Below the pieces are notes generated by a model. The model worked only from the letters and a program-made list of their open reading frames with translations, was not told the DNA's origin and ran no database searches. A stretch of 64,000 nucleotides of DNA from Rheinheimera sp. D18 (GTDB lineage Bacteria > Pseudomonadota > Gammaproteobacteria > Enterobacterales > Alteromonadaceae), in the NCBI RefSeq assembly GCF_004345025.1, contig NZ_CP037745.1, positions 682,001 to 746,000 on the forward strand. The letters run 5' to 3'. Below, in pieces: positions 1 to 9,592 of this stretch. The translations under genes were made by a program, and so were the position numbers. Each line of letters opens with the position of its first letter. Positions within the stretch are counted from its first letter, which is position 1.

Positions 1-623
1 CAGCTGAAGTCGCATCAATCATTGTTGATGAAGATGCGCATTCAATGGATATCGCAGTCGAAGACTCAAACCTTGCCATGGCAATTGGTCGTAATGGCCA
101 AAACGTGCGTTTAGCTAGCCAGTTAACCGGCTGGGAACTTAACGTTATGTCGTTATCAGCCATGAAACAAAAACATCAGGAAGAATCAGATCGCGTTCGT
201 CAGATCTTTATGGACGGCTTAGAAATTGATGAAGATTTTGCTGATGTATTAGTAGATGAAGGTTTCTCTTCGTTAGAAGAGGTTGCATATGTGCCGATTA
301 GCGAGCTATTAAGCATCGACGGTCTGGACGAAGCAACCGTAGAGCTGTTGCGTAGTCGTGCCAAAGCGGTATTAACGACGCGTGCACTTGCCAGTGAAGA
401 ATCATTAGGCAATGCGAAACCAAGTGAAGCGCTATTAGCGCTAGAAGAATTAGATACCCATATGGCCTATGTATTAGCCAGTAAAGGGGTAACAACGTTA
501 GACGACCTAGCTGAGCTGGGTGTAGATGATTTACTGGAAATTGCCACTATGTCGGAACAACAAGCCGCCGACTTGATTATGGCTGCCCGTAACATTGTCT
601 GGTTTAGCGAAGAAAATAAGTAG
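1..623 (+). CDS. nusA: Transcription termination/antitermination factor NusA, C-terminal part (gene starts before the window)
   Basis: The reading frame is open from the first bases, so this is the 3' end of a longer gene. The visible protein begins in the second KH RNA-binding domain ([15 protein letters not shown]) and continues into two acidic C-terminal helix-hairpin-helix repeats (around [16 protein letters not shown] and [16 protein letters not shown]), ending in the usual AARNIVWF tail. Such paired C-terminal repeats are typical of gammaproteobacterial NusA and bind the RNA polymerase alpha subunit and N-type antiterminators. NusA modulates pausing, intrinsic termination and antitermination. 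infB follows after 21 bases, as in the classical nusA-infB operon. Confidence 0.97.
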   Translation, partial: AEVASIIVDEDAHSMDIAVEDSNLAMAIGRNGQNVRLASQLTGWELNVMSLSAMKQKHQEESDRVRQIFMDGLEIDEDFADVLVDEGFSSLEEVAYVPISELLSIDGLDEATVELLRSRAKAVLTTRALASEESLGNAKPSEALLALEELDTHMAYVLASKGVTTLDDLAELGVDDLLEIATMSEQQAADLIMAARNIVWFSEENK

Positions 624-644
624 TCAACGGAGGTAACAACACAA

Positions 645-3329
645 ATGGCAGAAGTCACTATAGAAAAGCTAGCCAGTGATGTCGGTACTACTGTTGAACG
701 GTTAGTACAGCAATTTGCTGATGCCGGTATCAGTAAAGCAGCCGGACAAATGGTCAGTGAAGGCGAGAAAAAATCGTTGCTTGAGCATTTAAGTGCGCAA
801 CATGGCGGAACTACTGCAGAGCCAGCGCGTTTAACATTGCAGCGTAAAGAAAAAACCACGTTAAGTGTATCTAGCGGCGCAGGTCGTAATCGTGAAATTC
901 AGGTAGAAGTGCGTAAGCAAAAAACTTACGTGAAAAAACCAATGGTTGATGAAGCTACGCTAAAAGCGCAAGAAGAAGCGCGTTTAGCCGAAGAAAAAGC
1001 GCAAGCTGAAGCTGATCATGCACGTCAAGAAACTGATCGTAAAGCTAAAGAAATTGCTGCAACAAAAGCCAAAGAAGAAGCTGAACGTAAAGCAGTTGAA
1101 GCGAAGCGTCGTGAAGAAGCAAAACAGGCTCAGTTGTTAAAAGACGATCCTGAAGAAGCAGCACGCCGTGCAGCGAAAGAAGAAGCACGTAAAGAAGCCG
1201 ATTACATTCGCCAACAGCAAGAAGCCGAAGCATTGCGTAAGCTAGAAGAAGAAGCAGCTAAGCAAGCTGAAGCAGCACGTAAATTAGCTGAAGAAAACGG
1301 TGAGCGTTGGGCGCAAGAAGAAAAAGCCAAACCTGCTGATACTGATGATTATCATTTAACCAGTAACGAATTTGCTAAACAGGCAGAAGACGAAGTTGAC
1401 GCCAAAGAAGAGCGTGCAGGTCGTCGTGGAGCAGGTAAAAAAGCCCCAGTTGTTAAAGGCAAAAAGAAAGATGATGCCAATGACAAAGAAGCCTTTAACC
1501 GCGCTAATCGTCATGTAAAGAAAAAGAAAACACCTACCAGTATGCAGCATGGCTTTAACAAGCCAGCGCAACCGGTTGAGCGCGAAGTGAAAATTGGTGA
1601 AACCATTACGGTTGCTGAGCTAGCGTCGAAAATGGCGGTTAAAGCGTCTGAAGTAATTAAAGTAATGATGAAAATGGGCGCCATGGCGACTATTAACCAA
1701 GTTATTGACCAAGAAACCGCGGCCATTGTTTGTGAAGAGATGGGCCATAAAGTTACGTTAACTAAAGAAAACGAGCTAGAAGAGGCAGTAATGTCAGCTC
1801 GTGAAGGTGAAGGCGCGTTAGAGCCACGTGCACCAGTAGTTACCGTAATGGGTCACGTTGACCATGGTAAAACCTCGTTACTTGACTACATTCGTAAAGC
1901 AAAAGTAGCCGCAGGCGAAGCCGGTGGTATTACCCAGCATATTGGTGCCTACCACGTAGAAACTGAACGCGGTATGGTTACCTTCCTTGATACACCAGGT
2001 CACGCTGCGTTTACCTCAATGCGAGCTCGTGGTGCCAAGGCAACGGATATCGTTATTCTGGTTGTGGCATCTGACGATGGTGTAATGCCACAAACTAAAG
2101 AAGCTATTCAGCATGCTAAAGCGGCCGGTGTTGCTTTAGTCGTTGCAGTAACCAAAATGGATAAGCCAGAAGCCGATCCAGATCGGGTTCGTAATGAGTT
2201 ATCTCAATACGGAGTTATCTCTGAAGAATGGGGTGGCGACACGCAGTTTGTGCCGGTATCAGCCAGAACAGGCGAGGGTATTGATGAGCTGTTAGAAGCA
2301 ATTCTAAACCAAGCTGAGTTGTTAGAGTTAACGGCGGTTAAAGAAGGTTTAGCACGTGGTGTCGTTATTGAATCGCGTCTAGATAAAGGCCGTGGTCCAG
2401 TTGCTTCTATTCTGATCCAAGAAGGCACATTAAAGCAGGGCGAAATCGTTCTGTGTGGTTTCGAGTATGGCCGTGTTCGTGCAATGCGCGATGAAAACGG
2501 TAAAGAAGTTAAAACGGCAGGCCCGTCTATTCCAGTAGAAATTTTGGGTTTATCAGGTTGTCCGCAAGCGGGTGATGAAGTTACGGTAGTAAAAGACGAG
2601 CGTAAAGCCCGTGAAGTAGCACTGTATCGTCAGGGTAAATTCCGCGATGTTAAACTGGCCCGTCAACAGAAGTCTAAATTGGAAAATATGTTTGCCAATA
2701 TGACTGAAGGTGATGTATCAGAACTTAATATCGTACTTAAAGCAGACGTGCAGGGTTCAGTAGAAGCTATTATTGAATCATTAATGACACTGTCTACTGA
2801 TGAAGTAAAAGTGAAAATTGTTGGTAGTGGCGTAGGTGGTATTACTGAAACTGACGTAACACTGGCAGCCGCATCATCAGCTATCGTAATCGGCTTTAAC
2901 GTTCGTGCGGACGCCTCAGCTCGTAAGATGATAGACGAGGAAGGCTTAGATTTACGCTATTACGGCATCATTTATGAGCTGTTAGATGAAGTGCGAGCGG
3001 CTATGACCGGCATGTTGGCACCTGAATTTAAACAACAGATCATAGGTTTAGCTCAGGTACGTGACGTATTTAAGTCACCTAAGTTTGGCGCAGTAGCAGG
3101 TTGTATGGTTACTGAAGGTTTGATTAAGCGTAACGCACCAATTCGTGTACTGCGTGACAACGTAGTGATATACGAAGGTGAGCTAGAATCACTGCGTCGT
3201 TTTAAAGATGACGTTAGTGAAGTGCGTAACGGTTTTGAATGTGGTATCGGTGTGAAGAACTACAATGACGTGCGCGCTGGCGACCAGATCGAAGTGTTTG
3301 AAGTTATTCAGGTTGAGCGAACACTGTAA
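645..3329 (+). CDS. infB: Translation initiation factor IF-2
   Basis: This GTPase brings initiator fMet-tRNA to the 30S subunit and promotes subunit joining. The 894-residue protein has an N-terminal IF2-N domain, a long Lys/Glu/Ala-rich charged helix (about residues 100-250), a second IF2-N module, then the G domain with G1 GHVDHGKT (403-410) and DTPGH, followed by the beta-barrel and C-terminal domains. The start is set by a strong GGAGG ribosome site 10 bases upstream. The G4 motif reads TKMD (T503) where most IF-2 proteins have NKxD. It lies between nusA and rbfA in the conserved operon. Confidence 0.98.
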   Translation: MAEVTIEKLASDVGTTVERLVQQFADAGISKAAGQMVSEGEKKSLLEHLSAQHGGTTAEPARLTLQRKEKTTLSVSSGAGRNREIQVEVRKQKTYVKKPMVDEATLKAQEEARLAEEKAQAEADHARQETDRKAKEIAATKAKEEAERKAVEAKRREEAKQAQLLKDDPEEAARRAAKEEARKEADYIRQQQEAEALRKLEEEAAKQAEAARKLAEENGERWAQEEKAKPADTDDYHLTSNEFAKQAEDEVDAKEERAGRRGAGKKAPVVKGKKKDDANDKEAFNRANRHVKKKKTPTSMQHGFNKPAQPVEREVKIGETITVAELASKMAVKASEVIKVMMKMGAMATINQVIDQETAAIVCEEMGHKVTLTKENELEEAVMSAREGEGALEPRAPVVTVMGHVDHGKTSLLDYIRKAKVAAGEAGGITQHIGAYHVETERGMVTFLDTPGHAAFTSMRARGAKATDIVILVVASDDGVMPQTKEAIQHAKAAGVALVVAVTKMDKPEADPDRVRNELSQYGVISEEWGGDTQFVPVSARTGEGIDELLEAILNQAELLELTAVKEGLARGVVIESRLDKGRGPVASILIQEGTLKQGEIVLCGFEYGRVRAMRDENGKEVKTAGPSIPVEILGLSGCPQAGDEVTVVKDERKAREVALYRQGKFRDVKLARQQKSKLENMFANMTEGDVSELNIVLKADVQGSVEAIIESLMTLSTDEVKVKIVGSGVGGITETDVTLAAASSAIVIGFNVRADASARKMIDEEGLDLRYYGIIYELLDEVRAAMTGMLAPEFKQQIIGLAQVRDVFKSPKFGAVAGCMVTEGLIKRNAPIRVLRDNVVIYEGELESLRRFKDDVSEVRNGFECGIGVKNYNDVRAGDQIEVFEVIQVERTL

Positions 3330-3348
3330 GTACAGGCAAGTAACAATA

Positions 3349-3373
3349 AAACAGGGGCCTAGCGCCCCTGTTT
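3349..3373 (+). terminator. Hairpin between infB and rbfA, possible attenuator
   Basis: A perfect 10-bp stem (AAACAGGGGC / GCCCCTGTTT) with a 5-base loop lies 20 bases after the infB stop. Only three T residues follow the stem core before the run is broken by CGTCTG, so it would be a leaky terminator or an RNA-processing/stability element within the operon and not a full stop. Confidence 0.5.
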
Positions 3374-3403
3374 CGTCTGACAAAGATAATGGAAGTAAAT
3401 GAT

Positions 3404-3874
3404 ATGGGTAAAGAGTTTTCGCGGGTCGATAGACTGTCGCAACAAATGAAAAAAGAAATGGCGGTGATCCTACAACGTGAAATTAAAGATCCGCGCTTGC
3501 ATAGCATGATCACGGTATCTGACGTTGAAGTATCACGCGATTTATCGCATGCCAAAGTATTTGTTACTTTTTTAGGCTTAGCCGATGATATGGTTGAAGA
3601 TAACCTTAAGCTATTAAATGAAGCGTCCGGTTTTGTGCGAAAGTTAATTGGTAAACGTATTCAGGCTCGTATTGTGCCAAATATTCGTTTTGCCCATGAT
3701 GCATCGTTAAATGAAGGCATTCGCATGGCTAGCTTAGTTGCTGAGGCGCGCCGTGATGATGACCGTCGCCGTTTAGATTCTGGCCAAGAACTAGATGCTG
3801 TAGTAAGTGATGCAGATGACGTTACTGAGCAGGATACTGATACAACTACTGATAGCGAAGAGCCTAAAAACTAA
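3404..3874 (+). CDS. rbfA: Ribosome-binding factor A
   Basis: RbfA is a KH-type protein that assists late 30S maturation at the 5' end of 16S rRNA. The start chosen is the ATG giving MGKEFSRVDRLSQQ, which matches the family N-terminus and has GGAAG 8 bases upstream; an ATG 15 bases earlier is in frame but lacks a ribosome site. The core (QREIKDPRL, VTVSDVEVSRDLSHAKVFV-type sheet, IVPNIRFAHD) is standard. The 156-residue protein is longer than the E. coli one because of an Asp/Glu/Thr-rich tail of roughly 30 residues. The stop overlaps the truB start (TAATG), so translation is coupled. Confidence 0.96.
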   Translation: MGKEFSRVDRLSQQMKKEMAVILQREIKDPRLHSMITVSDVEVSRDLSHAKVFVTFLGLADDMVEDNLKLLNEASGFVRKLIGKRIQARIVPNIRFAHDASLNEGIRMASLVAEARRDDDRRRLDSGQELDAVVSDADDVTEQDTDTTTDSEEPKN

Positions 3875-4833
3875 TGGCACGTAAAAATGCCCGAGTGGTC
3901 AACGGTATTTTGTTGTTAGATAAGCCGTTAGAAGTCAGTAGTAACGGCATATTGCAGCGTGTGCGCTGGTTATATCAGGCGCAAAAAGCGGGACATACTG
4001 GTGCGCTAGATCCGATGGCATCTGGTTTGCTACCAATATGTTTTGGTGAGGCGACAAAATTTAGCCAGTTTTTACTTGATACCGATAAAACCTATTTTGT
4101 TTCGGCGGCATTTGGTGTGCGCACCACCACTAGTGATAGTGAAGGCGAAGTTATTAGTGAAAAACCAGTAAACTTTAATCTGCATGATTTAGAACAGGCG
4201 ATGCAAGCTTTTCGCGGTGACATTATGCAGGTGCCAACCATGTTTTCTGCGCTTAAGTATCAAGGCCAACCATTATACCGTTACGCAAGGCAAGGTATTG
4301 AAGTGCCGCGTGAAGCGCGTCCCATCAGTATTTTTCGTTTTGAGTTATTGGCTTTGCATGGCAGCAGTGCGGACTTTATCGTGCACTGTTCAAAAGGTAC
4401 CTATATTCGCACTCTAATTGACGATCTTGGCGAAGCCTTAGGTTGTGGTGCGCATGTGGCTAAATTACATCGTACTCAGGTCGGCCCTTTTCACGCAAAG
4501 CAAATGATTACCCCAGAGCAATTAGATGCGTTAGCCGAACCTTGCCATCAAACCGGTGATTTTTTAGCTATGGATAACCTATTGCTGCCGATGGATGCAG
4601 GTATTGTGTCTATGCCCAAGTTACAGCTTAGTGCTGCGCAGCAACATCGGTTACAGCATGGTCAAAGCTGTGAACTAGCTGTTGAGGATGTGACAGTAAT
4701 AAAATTGCATGGTCCTGACGATAGTTTTTTTGGTATTGGCCAAATAGAGCAGGGCGTGCTGAGCTCAAGGCGTCTACTGAACACGGTTAGTGTTAATAGT
4801 AGCAGCCAGAGTAGTAATGCCGCGAAGTTGTAG
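3874..4833 (+). CDS. truB: tRNA pseudouridine-55 synthase
   Basis: TruB converts U55 to pseudouridine in the T loop of tRNAs and also acts as a tRNA chaperone. The 319-residue protein shows the family start GILLLDKPLEVSSN and the catalytic block GHTGALDPMASGLLP with the nucleophile D46, then the SALKYQGQPLYRYAR and GTYIRTLIDDLG motifs, and a C-terminal PUA-like domain. Its start codon overlaps the rbfA stop. A Ser/Asn-rich tail of about 15 residues ends the protein. Confidence 0.97.
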   Translation: MARKNARVVNGILLLDKPLEVSSNGILQRVRWLYQAQKAGHTGALDPMASGLLPICFGEATKFSQFLLDTDKTYFVSAAFGVRTTTSDSEGEVISEKPVNFNLHDLEQAMQAFRGDIMQVPTMFSALKYQGQPLYRYARQGIEVPREARPISIFRFELLALHGSSADFIVHCSKGTYIRTLIDDLGEALGCGAHVAKLHRTQVGPFHAKQMITPEQLDALAEPCHQTGDFLAMDNLLLPMDAGIVSMPKLQLSAAQQHRLQHGQSCELAVEDVTVIKLHGPDDSFFGIGQIEQGVLSSRRLLNTVSVNSSSQSSNAAKL

Positions 4834-4864
4834 GCGGTAATAGAAACGTATTGTAAAAAGCGAG

Positions 4865-4870
4865 TATAAT
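4865..4870 (+). promoter_or_regulatory. Candidate -10 box of the rpsO promoter
   Basis: A perfect TATAAT sits in the 121-base gap between truB and rpsO, 84 bases before the rpsO start. No good -35 box is visible 16-18 bases upstream, so the call rests on the -10 match and on the known separate rpsO promoter in relatives. The remaining leader is long enough to hold the autoregulatory structure known for S15 in E. coli, but I cannot confirm its fold. Confidence 0.4.
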
Positions 4871-4954
4871 GCTATTATATCCGCGATTTTTGGGCTTGCT
4901 GGATGAGTGATCGGCAATTCCCTTACTTTAGTTCACTCAGATTTGGAGTTTCAT

Positions 4955-5224
4955 ATGTCTTTAAGCGTTGCTGATAAAGCAAAAATTGTTGCTGATTATG
5001 CTGTTAAACCAGGCGATACTGGTTCTCCAGAAGTTCAAGTTGCTCTGTTAACTGCATCTATCAACCATTTACAAGGCCACTTTGCTGAACATAAGCATGA
5101 CTTCCACTCACGTCGTGGTTTGTTGCGTATGGTTAGCCAGCGTCGTAAGTTACTGGATTACTTAAAAGGTAAAGACCAGAACCGCTACGCAACACTGATT
5201 GAGCGTTTAGGCTTACGCCGTTAA
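4955..5224 (+). CDS. rpsO: Small ribosomal subunit protein uS15
   Basis: S15 is a primary 16S rRNA-binding protein of the 30S platform. The 89-residue protein matches the family end to end: [49 protein letters not shown] and the RLGLRR terminus. The start is the ATG with GGAG 6 bases upstream and not the in-frame ATG 48 bases earlier, which would add a non-conserved extension. In relatives S15 represses its own translation and is co-transcribed with pnp; here pnp also follows. Confidence 0.98.
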   Translation: MSLSVADKAKIVADYAVKPGDTGSPEVQVALLTASINHLQGHFAEHKHDFHSRRGLLRMVSQRRKLLDYLKGKDQNRYATLIERLGLRR

Positions 5225-5236
5225 TTCGCATTCAGT

Positions 5237-5264
5237 AAAAAAGGGGCTTTAAGCCCCTTTTTTT
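5237..5264. terminator. Intrinsic terminator after rpsO
   Basis: GGGGC and GCCCC form the GC core with a 5-base loop. The core is flanked by an A-run on the left and seven T residues on the right, which makes a classic intrinsic terminator. Read-through to pnp is possible. Confidence 0.85.
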
Positions 5265-5286
5265 ATAGATAAGATTATTTTTTTAT

Positions 5287-5325
5287 CCAAAGTTAACGAT
5301 TGACTGAACTATCTTTCCACTTTGG
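5287..5325 (+). other. Long-range hairpin in the rpsO-pnp intergenic region
   Basis: CCAAAGT and ACTTTGG form a 7-bp stem enclosing 25 bases, about 80 bases upstream of the pnp GTG. In E. coli the pnp leader carries a stem cut by RNase III and degraded by PNPase for autoregulation. Position fits, but this stem is short and the link is only an inference. The sequence also holds TTGACT and TATACT boxes with unsuitable spacing. Confidence 0.3.
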
Positions 5326-5402
5326 TTACAGAGTATACTAGTAACGTATTAAACGACAAAAATGACATCGCAATTAGGCGATTAAGTAAAGGAAACAAAC
5401 AC

Positions 5403-7532
5403 GTGACTCCTATCGTAAAATCATTCCCATTCGGCCAACACACATTCACTATTGAAACCGGCGTAATTGCTCGTCAGGCAGATGCCGCGGTGCTAGCTAG
5501 CTTGGGTGACACGTCAGTTTTAGTAACGGTAGTGGGTAAGAGAGAACCTAAACCAGGTCAAGACTTCTTCCCATTAACGGTAAATTATCAAGAAAAAATG
5601 TATGCAGCAGGTCGCATTCCAGGTGGCTTCTTCAAACGTGAAGGCCGTCCATCTGAAGGCGAAACCTTAATTGCACGTCTGATCGACCGACCAATTCGTC
5701 CGTTGTTTCCTGAAGGCTTTATTAACGAAGTTCAGGTAGTGGCAACGGTAGTATCAGTGCAGCCAGAAATTCAGCCAGATATCGTGGCATTAATTGGTGC
5801 ATCTGCGGCCCTTGCCATTTCGGGTATTCCGTTTAGCGGCCCTATTGGCGCGGCGCGCGTAGGTTATATTAATGGCCAGTACGTATTAAACCCATCTGAA
5901 GATGAATTAAAAACGTCTAAGTTAGACTTAGTGGTTGCAGGTACTTCAACAGCAGTATTAATGGTTGAATCTGAAGCCGAAGTGTTATCAGAAGACATTA
6001 TGCTAGGTGCGGTGGTTTATGGCCACGAACAGATGCAAGTTGCAATTAACGTAATTAATGAATTTGCTGCAGAAGCGGCGAAACCAGCTTGGAATTGGCA
6101 AGCTCCGGTAAAAAATGCCGCTTTAATTGAAAAAATTGAAGCCTTAGCCACTGCTGATTTAGGTGATGCGTATCGTATTACAGAAAAAGCTAAGCGTTAT
6201 GAACGTATTGGTGAAATTAAAACCGCATTGATAGCTAAGTTAACTGAAACTTTAGCCGAAGATGAGCGTTTAAATACATCAGATGTTGGTGAGATTTTCC
6301 ATAATTTAGAATCAAAAGTAGTGCGCGGTCGTATTACTAAAGGTGAACCGCGTATTGACGGGCGTGATCCAGAAATGATCCGTGGTTTAAGTGTAATGAC
6401 CGGCGTGCTGCCACGTACACACGGTTCAGCACTGTTTACCCGCGGTGAAACTCAGGCATTAGTTACTGCAACTTTAGGTACCGCGCGTGATGCACAGACA
6501 GTAGATGATCTGTTAAGTGCAAAAACTGATACCTTTATGCTGCATTATAACTTCCCTCCGTACTCCGTTGGTGAAACCGGTATGATAGGCTCACCTAAGC
6601 GCCGCGAAATTGGTCATGGCCGTTTAGCTAAGCGTGGTGTGCAAGCGGTAATGCCAGAGTTTAACGACTTCCCTTACACAGTACGTATCGTTGCAGAAAT
6701 TACTGAGTCAAACGGTTCAAGCTCTATGGCGTCTGTTTGTGGTGCATCACTAGCGTTAATGGACGCAGGTGTGCCAATTAAAGCCTCTGTAGCCGGTATT
6801 GCTATGGGCTTAGTAAAAGAAGGTGACGATTACGTTATTCTGTCAGACATTTTAGGTGATGAAGATCACTTAGGTGATATGGACTTTAAAGTAGCCGGTA
6901 CTACCGAAGGTATTACTGCACTGCAAATGGACATTAAAATTGACGGCATTACCCAAGAGATTATGCAAACTGCCCTTAAACAGGCTAAAGCTGCACGTTT
7001 GCATATCTTGAACGTGATGGACCAGGCAATCAGCGGTCACCGTGAAGAAATGTCAGAATACGCACCGCGTATTTACACCATGAAGATTAACCCGGAAAAA
7101 ATCCGTGAAGTTATCGGTAAAGGTGGCGCGGTTATTCGTCAAATCACAGAAGAATCAGGCACAACAATTGAGCTAGAAGACGACGGTAGTATCAAAATTG
7201 CCGCTACTACGGCTAAAGCCGCACAAATTGCTATCGACAAGATCAACGCTATTACAGCAGAGATCGAAGTTGGTACAATTTATCAAGGCGAAGTAGTTCG
7301 TATCGTTGATTTCGGTGCTTTTGTTAACGTACTGCCAGGTAAAGATGGTTTGGTACATATTTCACAAATCTCTGACGAGCGCGTGAACAACGTATCTGAG
7401 CATTTAACTGTTGGCCAGAAAGTGGCGGTTAAAGTTCTTGAAGTCGACAAGCAGGGCCGTGTCCGCTTAAGTATCAAAGAAGCGACTGCGAAACCGGCTA
7501 CTGAGTCTACAAATGTTGAAGATAATGCCTAA
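5403..7532 (+). CDS. pnp: Polyribonucleotide nucleotidyltransferase (PNPase)
   Basis: PNPase degrades RNA 3' to 5' by phosphorolysis and is a core degradosome exonuclease. I place the start at a GTG preceded by AAAGGA (9-base spacing), giving 709 residues and a family-like N-terminus [20 protein letters not shown]; an upstream in-frame codon would add 27 unsupported residues. Two RNase PH domains are linked by an alpha-helical domain ([36 protein letters not shown] motifs), then a KH domain ([15 protein letters not shown]) and an S1 domain ([20 protein letters not shown]). The 3' end overlaps nlpI by 8 bases. Confidence 0.97.
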   Translation: MTPIVKSFPFGQHTFTIETGVIARQADAAVLASLGDTSVLVTVVGKREPKPGQDFFPLTVNYQEKMYAAGRIPGGFFKREGRPSEGETLIARLIDRPIRPLFPEGFINEVQVVATVVSVQPEIQPDIVALIGASAALAISGIPFSGPIGAARVGYINGQYVLNPSEDELKTSKLDLVVAGTSTAVLMVESEAEVLSEDIMLGAVVYGHEQMQVAINVINEFAAEAAKPAWNWQAPVKNAALIEKIEALATADLGDAYRITEKAKRYERIGEIKTALIAKLTETLAEDERLNTSDVGEIFHNLESKVVRGRITKGEPRIDGRDPEMIRGLSVMTGVLPRTHGSALFTRGETQALVTATLGTARDAQTVDDLLSAKTDTFMLHYNFPPYSVGETGMIGSPKRREIGHGRLAKRGVQAVMPEFNDFPYTVRIVAEITESNGSSSMASVCGASLALMDAGVPIKASVAGIAMGLVKEGDDYVILSDILGDEDHLGDMDFKVAGTTEGITALQMDIKIDGITQEIMQTALKQAKAARLHILNVMDQAISGHREEMSEYAPRIYTMKINPEKIREVIGKGGAVIRQITEESGTTIELEDDGSIKIAATTAKAAQIAIDKINAITAEIEVGTIYQGEVVRIVDFGAFVNVLPGKDGLVHISQISDERVNNVSEHLTVGQKVAVKVLEVDKQGRVRLSIKEATAKPATESTNVEDNA

Positions 7533-8421
7533 TCGGCTATTACGTCAGGTAGCGCCTTTGGCGCTACTTACGCTTATGCTTGGCGGCTGTGCTTCACAGC
7601 CGACTTCACAAGCTGCTTGGCTTATACCAGAGCCACTGATGGTCTCGCCTCGCACTGAACTTGCTATTGCACGTTTAAGTGAAATTTTATATCGAGCTGA
7701 ATTAACCGAAGAGCAGTCTGCTCAGTTGTATTATGACCGTGGTGTTATGTACGACAGCGTTGGTTTAAACACCTTAGCAAGATTAGATTTTTTGCGTGCG
7801 TTACGTTTAAAACCTGATTTAGCCGACGCCTATAATTTCGTTGGTATACACTATACCGTTAATCGCGAATTTAATTCCGCGTTTGAAGCTTTTGACTCGG
7901 TGCTTGAACTGGCACCTGAGCATGAGTTTGCTTACTTAAATCGCGGTATTGCGCTGTATTACGCAGATAAAACAGAACTGGCACAAGGCGACTTTGAGCG
8001 TTTTCTGGCGTTAAAACCTAGCGATGCATACCGTGTTATTTGGTTATATTTAGCGCAAAGTGAATTATCGACTGTTGGAGCTAAAGCACGATTAAGTGAA
8101 AATTTAGCTGCGTTGGATCCTGCAGAATGGTCAACTCAAATTGTTCGCTTTTTTAACGGTGATATAACGGAACAGGCTTTGCTTGATTCGGTACGGCAAG
8201 ATTTATCCAGTGCCCAAGTTTTGGCTGAACGTTTGTGCGAAGTGTATTTTTATCTCGCCAAATGGCATGAAAGCCAAAATCGGCCAGAACAAGCGCTTAG
8301 TTATTATAAACGAGTGTTAGCCACTAACGTATTCGAGTTTGTTGAGCACCGCTATGCTAGGTTAGAAATGGCGCGTTTACGCGGTGAAGTTGGTCCTGAT
8401 CAAGAATACGATGAACCCTAA
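7525..8421 (+). CDS. nlpI: Lipoprotein NlpI
   Basis: NlpI is an outer-membrane lipoprotein with tetratricopeptide repeats; in E. coli it is an adaptor that delivers the hydrolase MepS to the protease Prc and organises murein enzymes. The start chosen overlaps the pnp stop and gives a short signal peptide with lipobox LGGC (Cys22); an ATG four codons earlier is also possible. TPR stretches are visible at [40 protein letters not shown] and [18 protein letters not shown], matching E. coli NlpI closely, including the terminal [14 protein letters not shown]. The position directly after pnp is conserved. Confidence 0.95.
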   Translation: MPNRLLRQVAPLALLTLMLGGCASQPTSQAAWLIPEPLMVSPRTELAIARLSEILYRAELTEEQSAQLYYDRGVMYDSVGLNTLARLDFLRALRLKPDLADAYNFVGIHYTVNREFNSAFEAFDSVLELAPEHEFAYLNRGIALYYADKTELAQGDFERFLALKPSDAYRVIWLYLAQSELSTVGAKARLSENLAALDPAEWSTQIVRFFNGDITEQALLDSVRQDLSSAQVLAERLCEVYFYLAKWHESQNRPEQALSYYKRVLATNVFEFVEHRYARLEMARLRGEVGPDQEYDEP

Positions 8422-9583
8422 ACTAGTGTTCAAGAGAGTATTAAAAAGCCGATTTATCGGCTTTTTTGCTTTTGTATTATTAACAAGCTGTCAGCCAAAT
8501 ACCGACAGCCAAGCTGAGTTAATACAACGCGCATTACACGAACCCGCAGCAGCGATGCAGCTGGCGAATCAGCGTTTAGCCACCGCGCAATACAATGAGG
8601 CTTTGTATTGGTTTCGTCAGGCGGCGTTACTTGGTAATAACGCGGCCCTAGAACATGCGCTACAGTTGCAACAGCGTGTGCAAGGACGGCTTGCTAGCGC
8701 GCAATGGCTGCAGCAGCAATTAGATGCTAACGCTATTGCCATATCGGCTGTAAGTGACGCACAGCGCGCAATCTTGGGGTTGTGGGCCGAACATCAACCG
8801 TTAGTTAGCGGTTTTAAGCATGCACAAGGCTGTCAATTAACACTGCAGCCAGTAATCAGTCAGCAACTGGGCGCAGATACCTGGCAGCGGCTGTTACAGC
8901 AATGGCAGCAAGATCGACAGTTATCACAATTACCGGTGTGTTTTTTATCTGTTTATACGGTAAATAGTACAGAACTTGCGTGTACAGAGAATAGCGATAG
9001 CCTAATACAGTGTCAGTATAATGTGCTAAATTCACTAGTAGCAAAGGGCACATTTAGCCAATTACTGGTCATTGCTGGGCGTGGTAAAGCAGGCTATAAC
9101 AACGGTATAGTGCAGTTACCCGATAATGCTAGCTTAGCGCTGTTACGCCATGAATTTATGCATATATTAGGTTTTGTCGATGAGTACCAACTAGCCGCAC
9201 GCAATGCGCAGCAAGTCTGTCAGCCGGGAGTCATTTATCCGAATGTTATTATTGGCAATGACGTGACGGGTTATTTACAGCAATGGCAGCTAACACGTGA
9301 GGACATTACGTTAACCGCAGTAGACAGTTGTCAGGTTACGCCGTTACAGGCGTATCGAGTGGTTAGTCAGGCAAATGTTATGCGATTTTATGAACTAGAA
9401 CTACCCGATCTGTATTTCCAGTTAGCCAAGAAGGCTATTGCTCAGCCTGAGCAATTAATGCCAGTGCAGTATTACTTTGCTTATTTGGCACGGCAGCAAC
9501 AAAATTGGCCACAGTGGCAGCAGTTTATGCAACAAGCCTCAGCCATGGGCTATGCCGATGCAACCCAAGCCTTAGCGCTTTAA
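8411..9583 (+). CDS. Putative zinc-metallopeptidase lipoprotein with HEXXH motif (undescribed)
   Basis: I do not recognise this family. The ATG overlaps the nlpI stop and gives 390 residues with a hydrophobic signal sequence and lipobox LTSC (Cys27), so a membrane-anchored periplasmic or outer-membrane protein is likely. Residues 45-90 look like a Sel1/TPR-type helical repeat (EALYWFRQAALLGNNAALEHA) and a similar unit recurs near the C-terminus. In between, HEFMHILGFVDEY (H247, E248, H251) is a gluzincin/metzincin-like HEXXH followed by G and DEY, reminiscent of M64-type HEFGH...DEY motifs but one residue shorter. Two Cys pairs may form disulfides. An alternative GTG start lies 27 bases upstream. 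Coupling to nlpI, itself a protease adaptor, suggests envelope proteolysis (inference). Confidence 0.6.
   Translation: MNPKLVFKRVLKSRFIGFFAFVLLTSCQPNTDSQAELIQRALHEPAAAMQLANQRLATAQYNEALYWFRQAALLGNNAALEHALQLQQRVQGRLASAQWLQQQLDANAIAISAVSDAQRAILGLWAEHQPLVSGFKHAQGCQLTLQPVISQQLGADTWQRLLQQWQQDRQLSQLPVCFLSVYTVNSTELACTENSDSLIQCQYNVLNSLVAKGTFSQLLVIAGRGKAGYNNGIVQLPDNASLALLRHEFMHILGFVDEYQLAARNAQQVCQPGVIYPNVIIGNDVTGYLQQWQLTREDITLTAVDSCQVTPLQAYRVVSQANVMRFYELELPDLYFQLAKKAIAQPEQLMPVQYYFAYLARQQQNWPQWQQFMQQASAMGYADATQALAL
8443..8467 (+). terminator. Intrinsic terminator inside the 5' coding region of the lipoprotein gene after nlpI
   Basis: AAAAAGCCGA and TCGGCTTTTT form a perfect 10-bp stem with loop TTTA, followed by a T-run of six in total. 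It begins 22 bases after the nlpI stop, exactly where the nlpI operon would be expected to end, yet it lies within codons 11-19 (LKSRFIGFF) of the next gene. It could end most transcripts after nlpI, leaving the downstream gene to read-through. Confidence 0.7.
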
Positions 9584-9592
9584 CTGAAGCCA

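Noticed and set aside
467..859. 130-codon open frame antisense across the nusA/infB junction
   Set aside because: It crosses two certain genes and has no motif or ribosome site.
5322..5402. Longer N-terminus for PNPase from an upstream in-frame start
   Set aside because: The 27 extra residues do not match the family, and the GTG at 5403 has a ribosome site and aligns with known N-termini.
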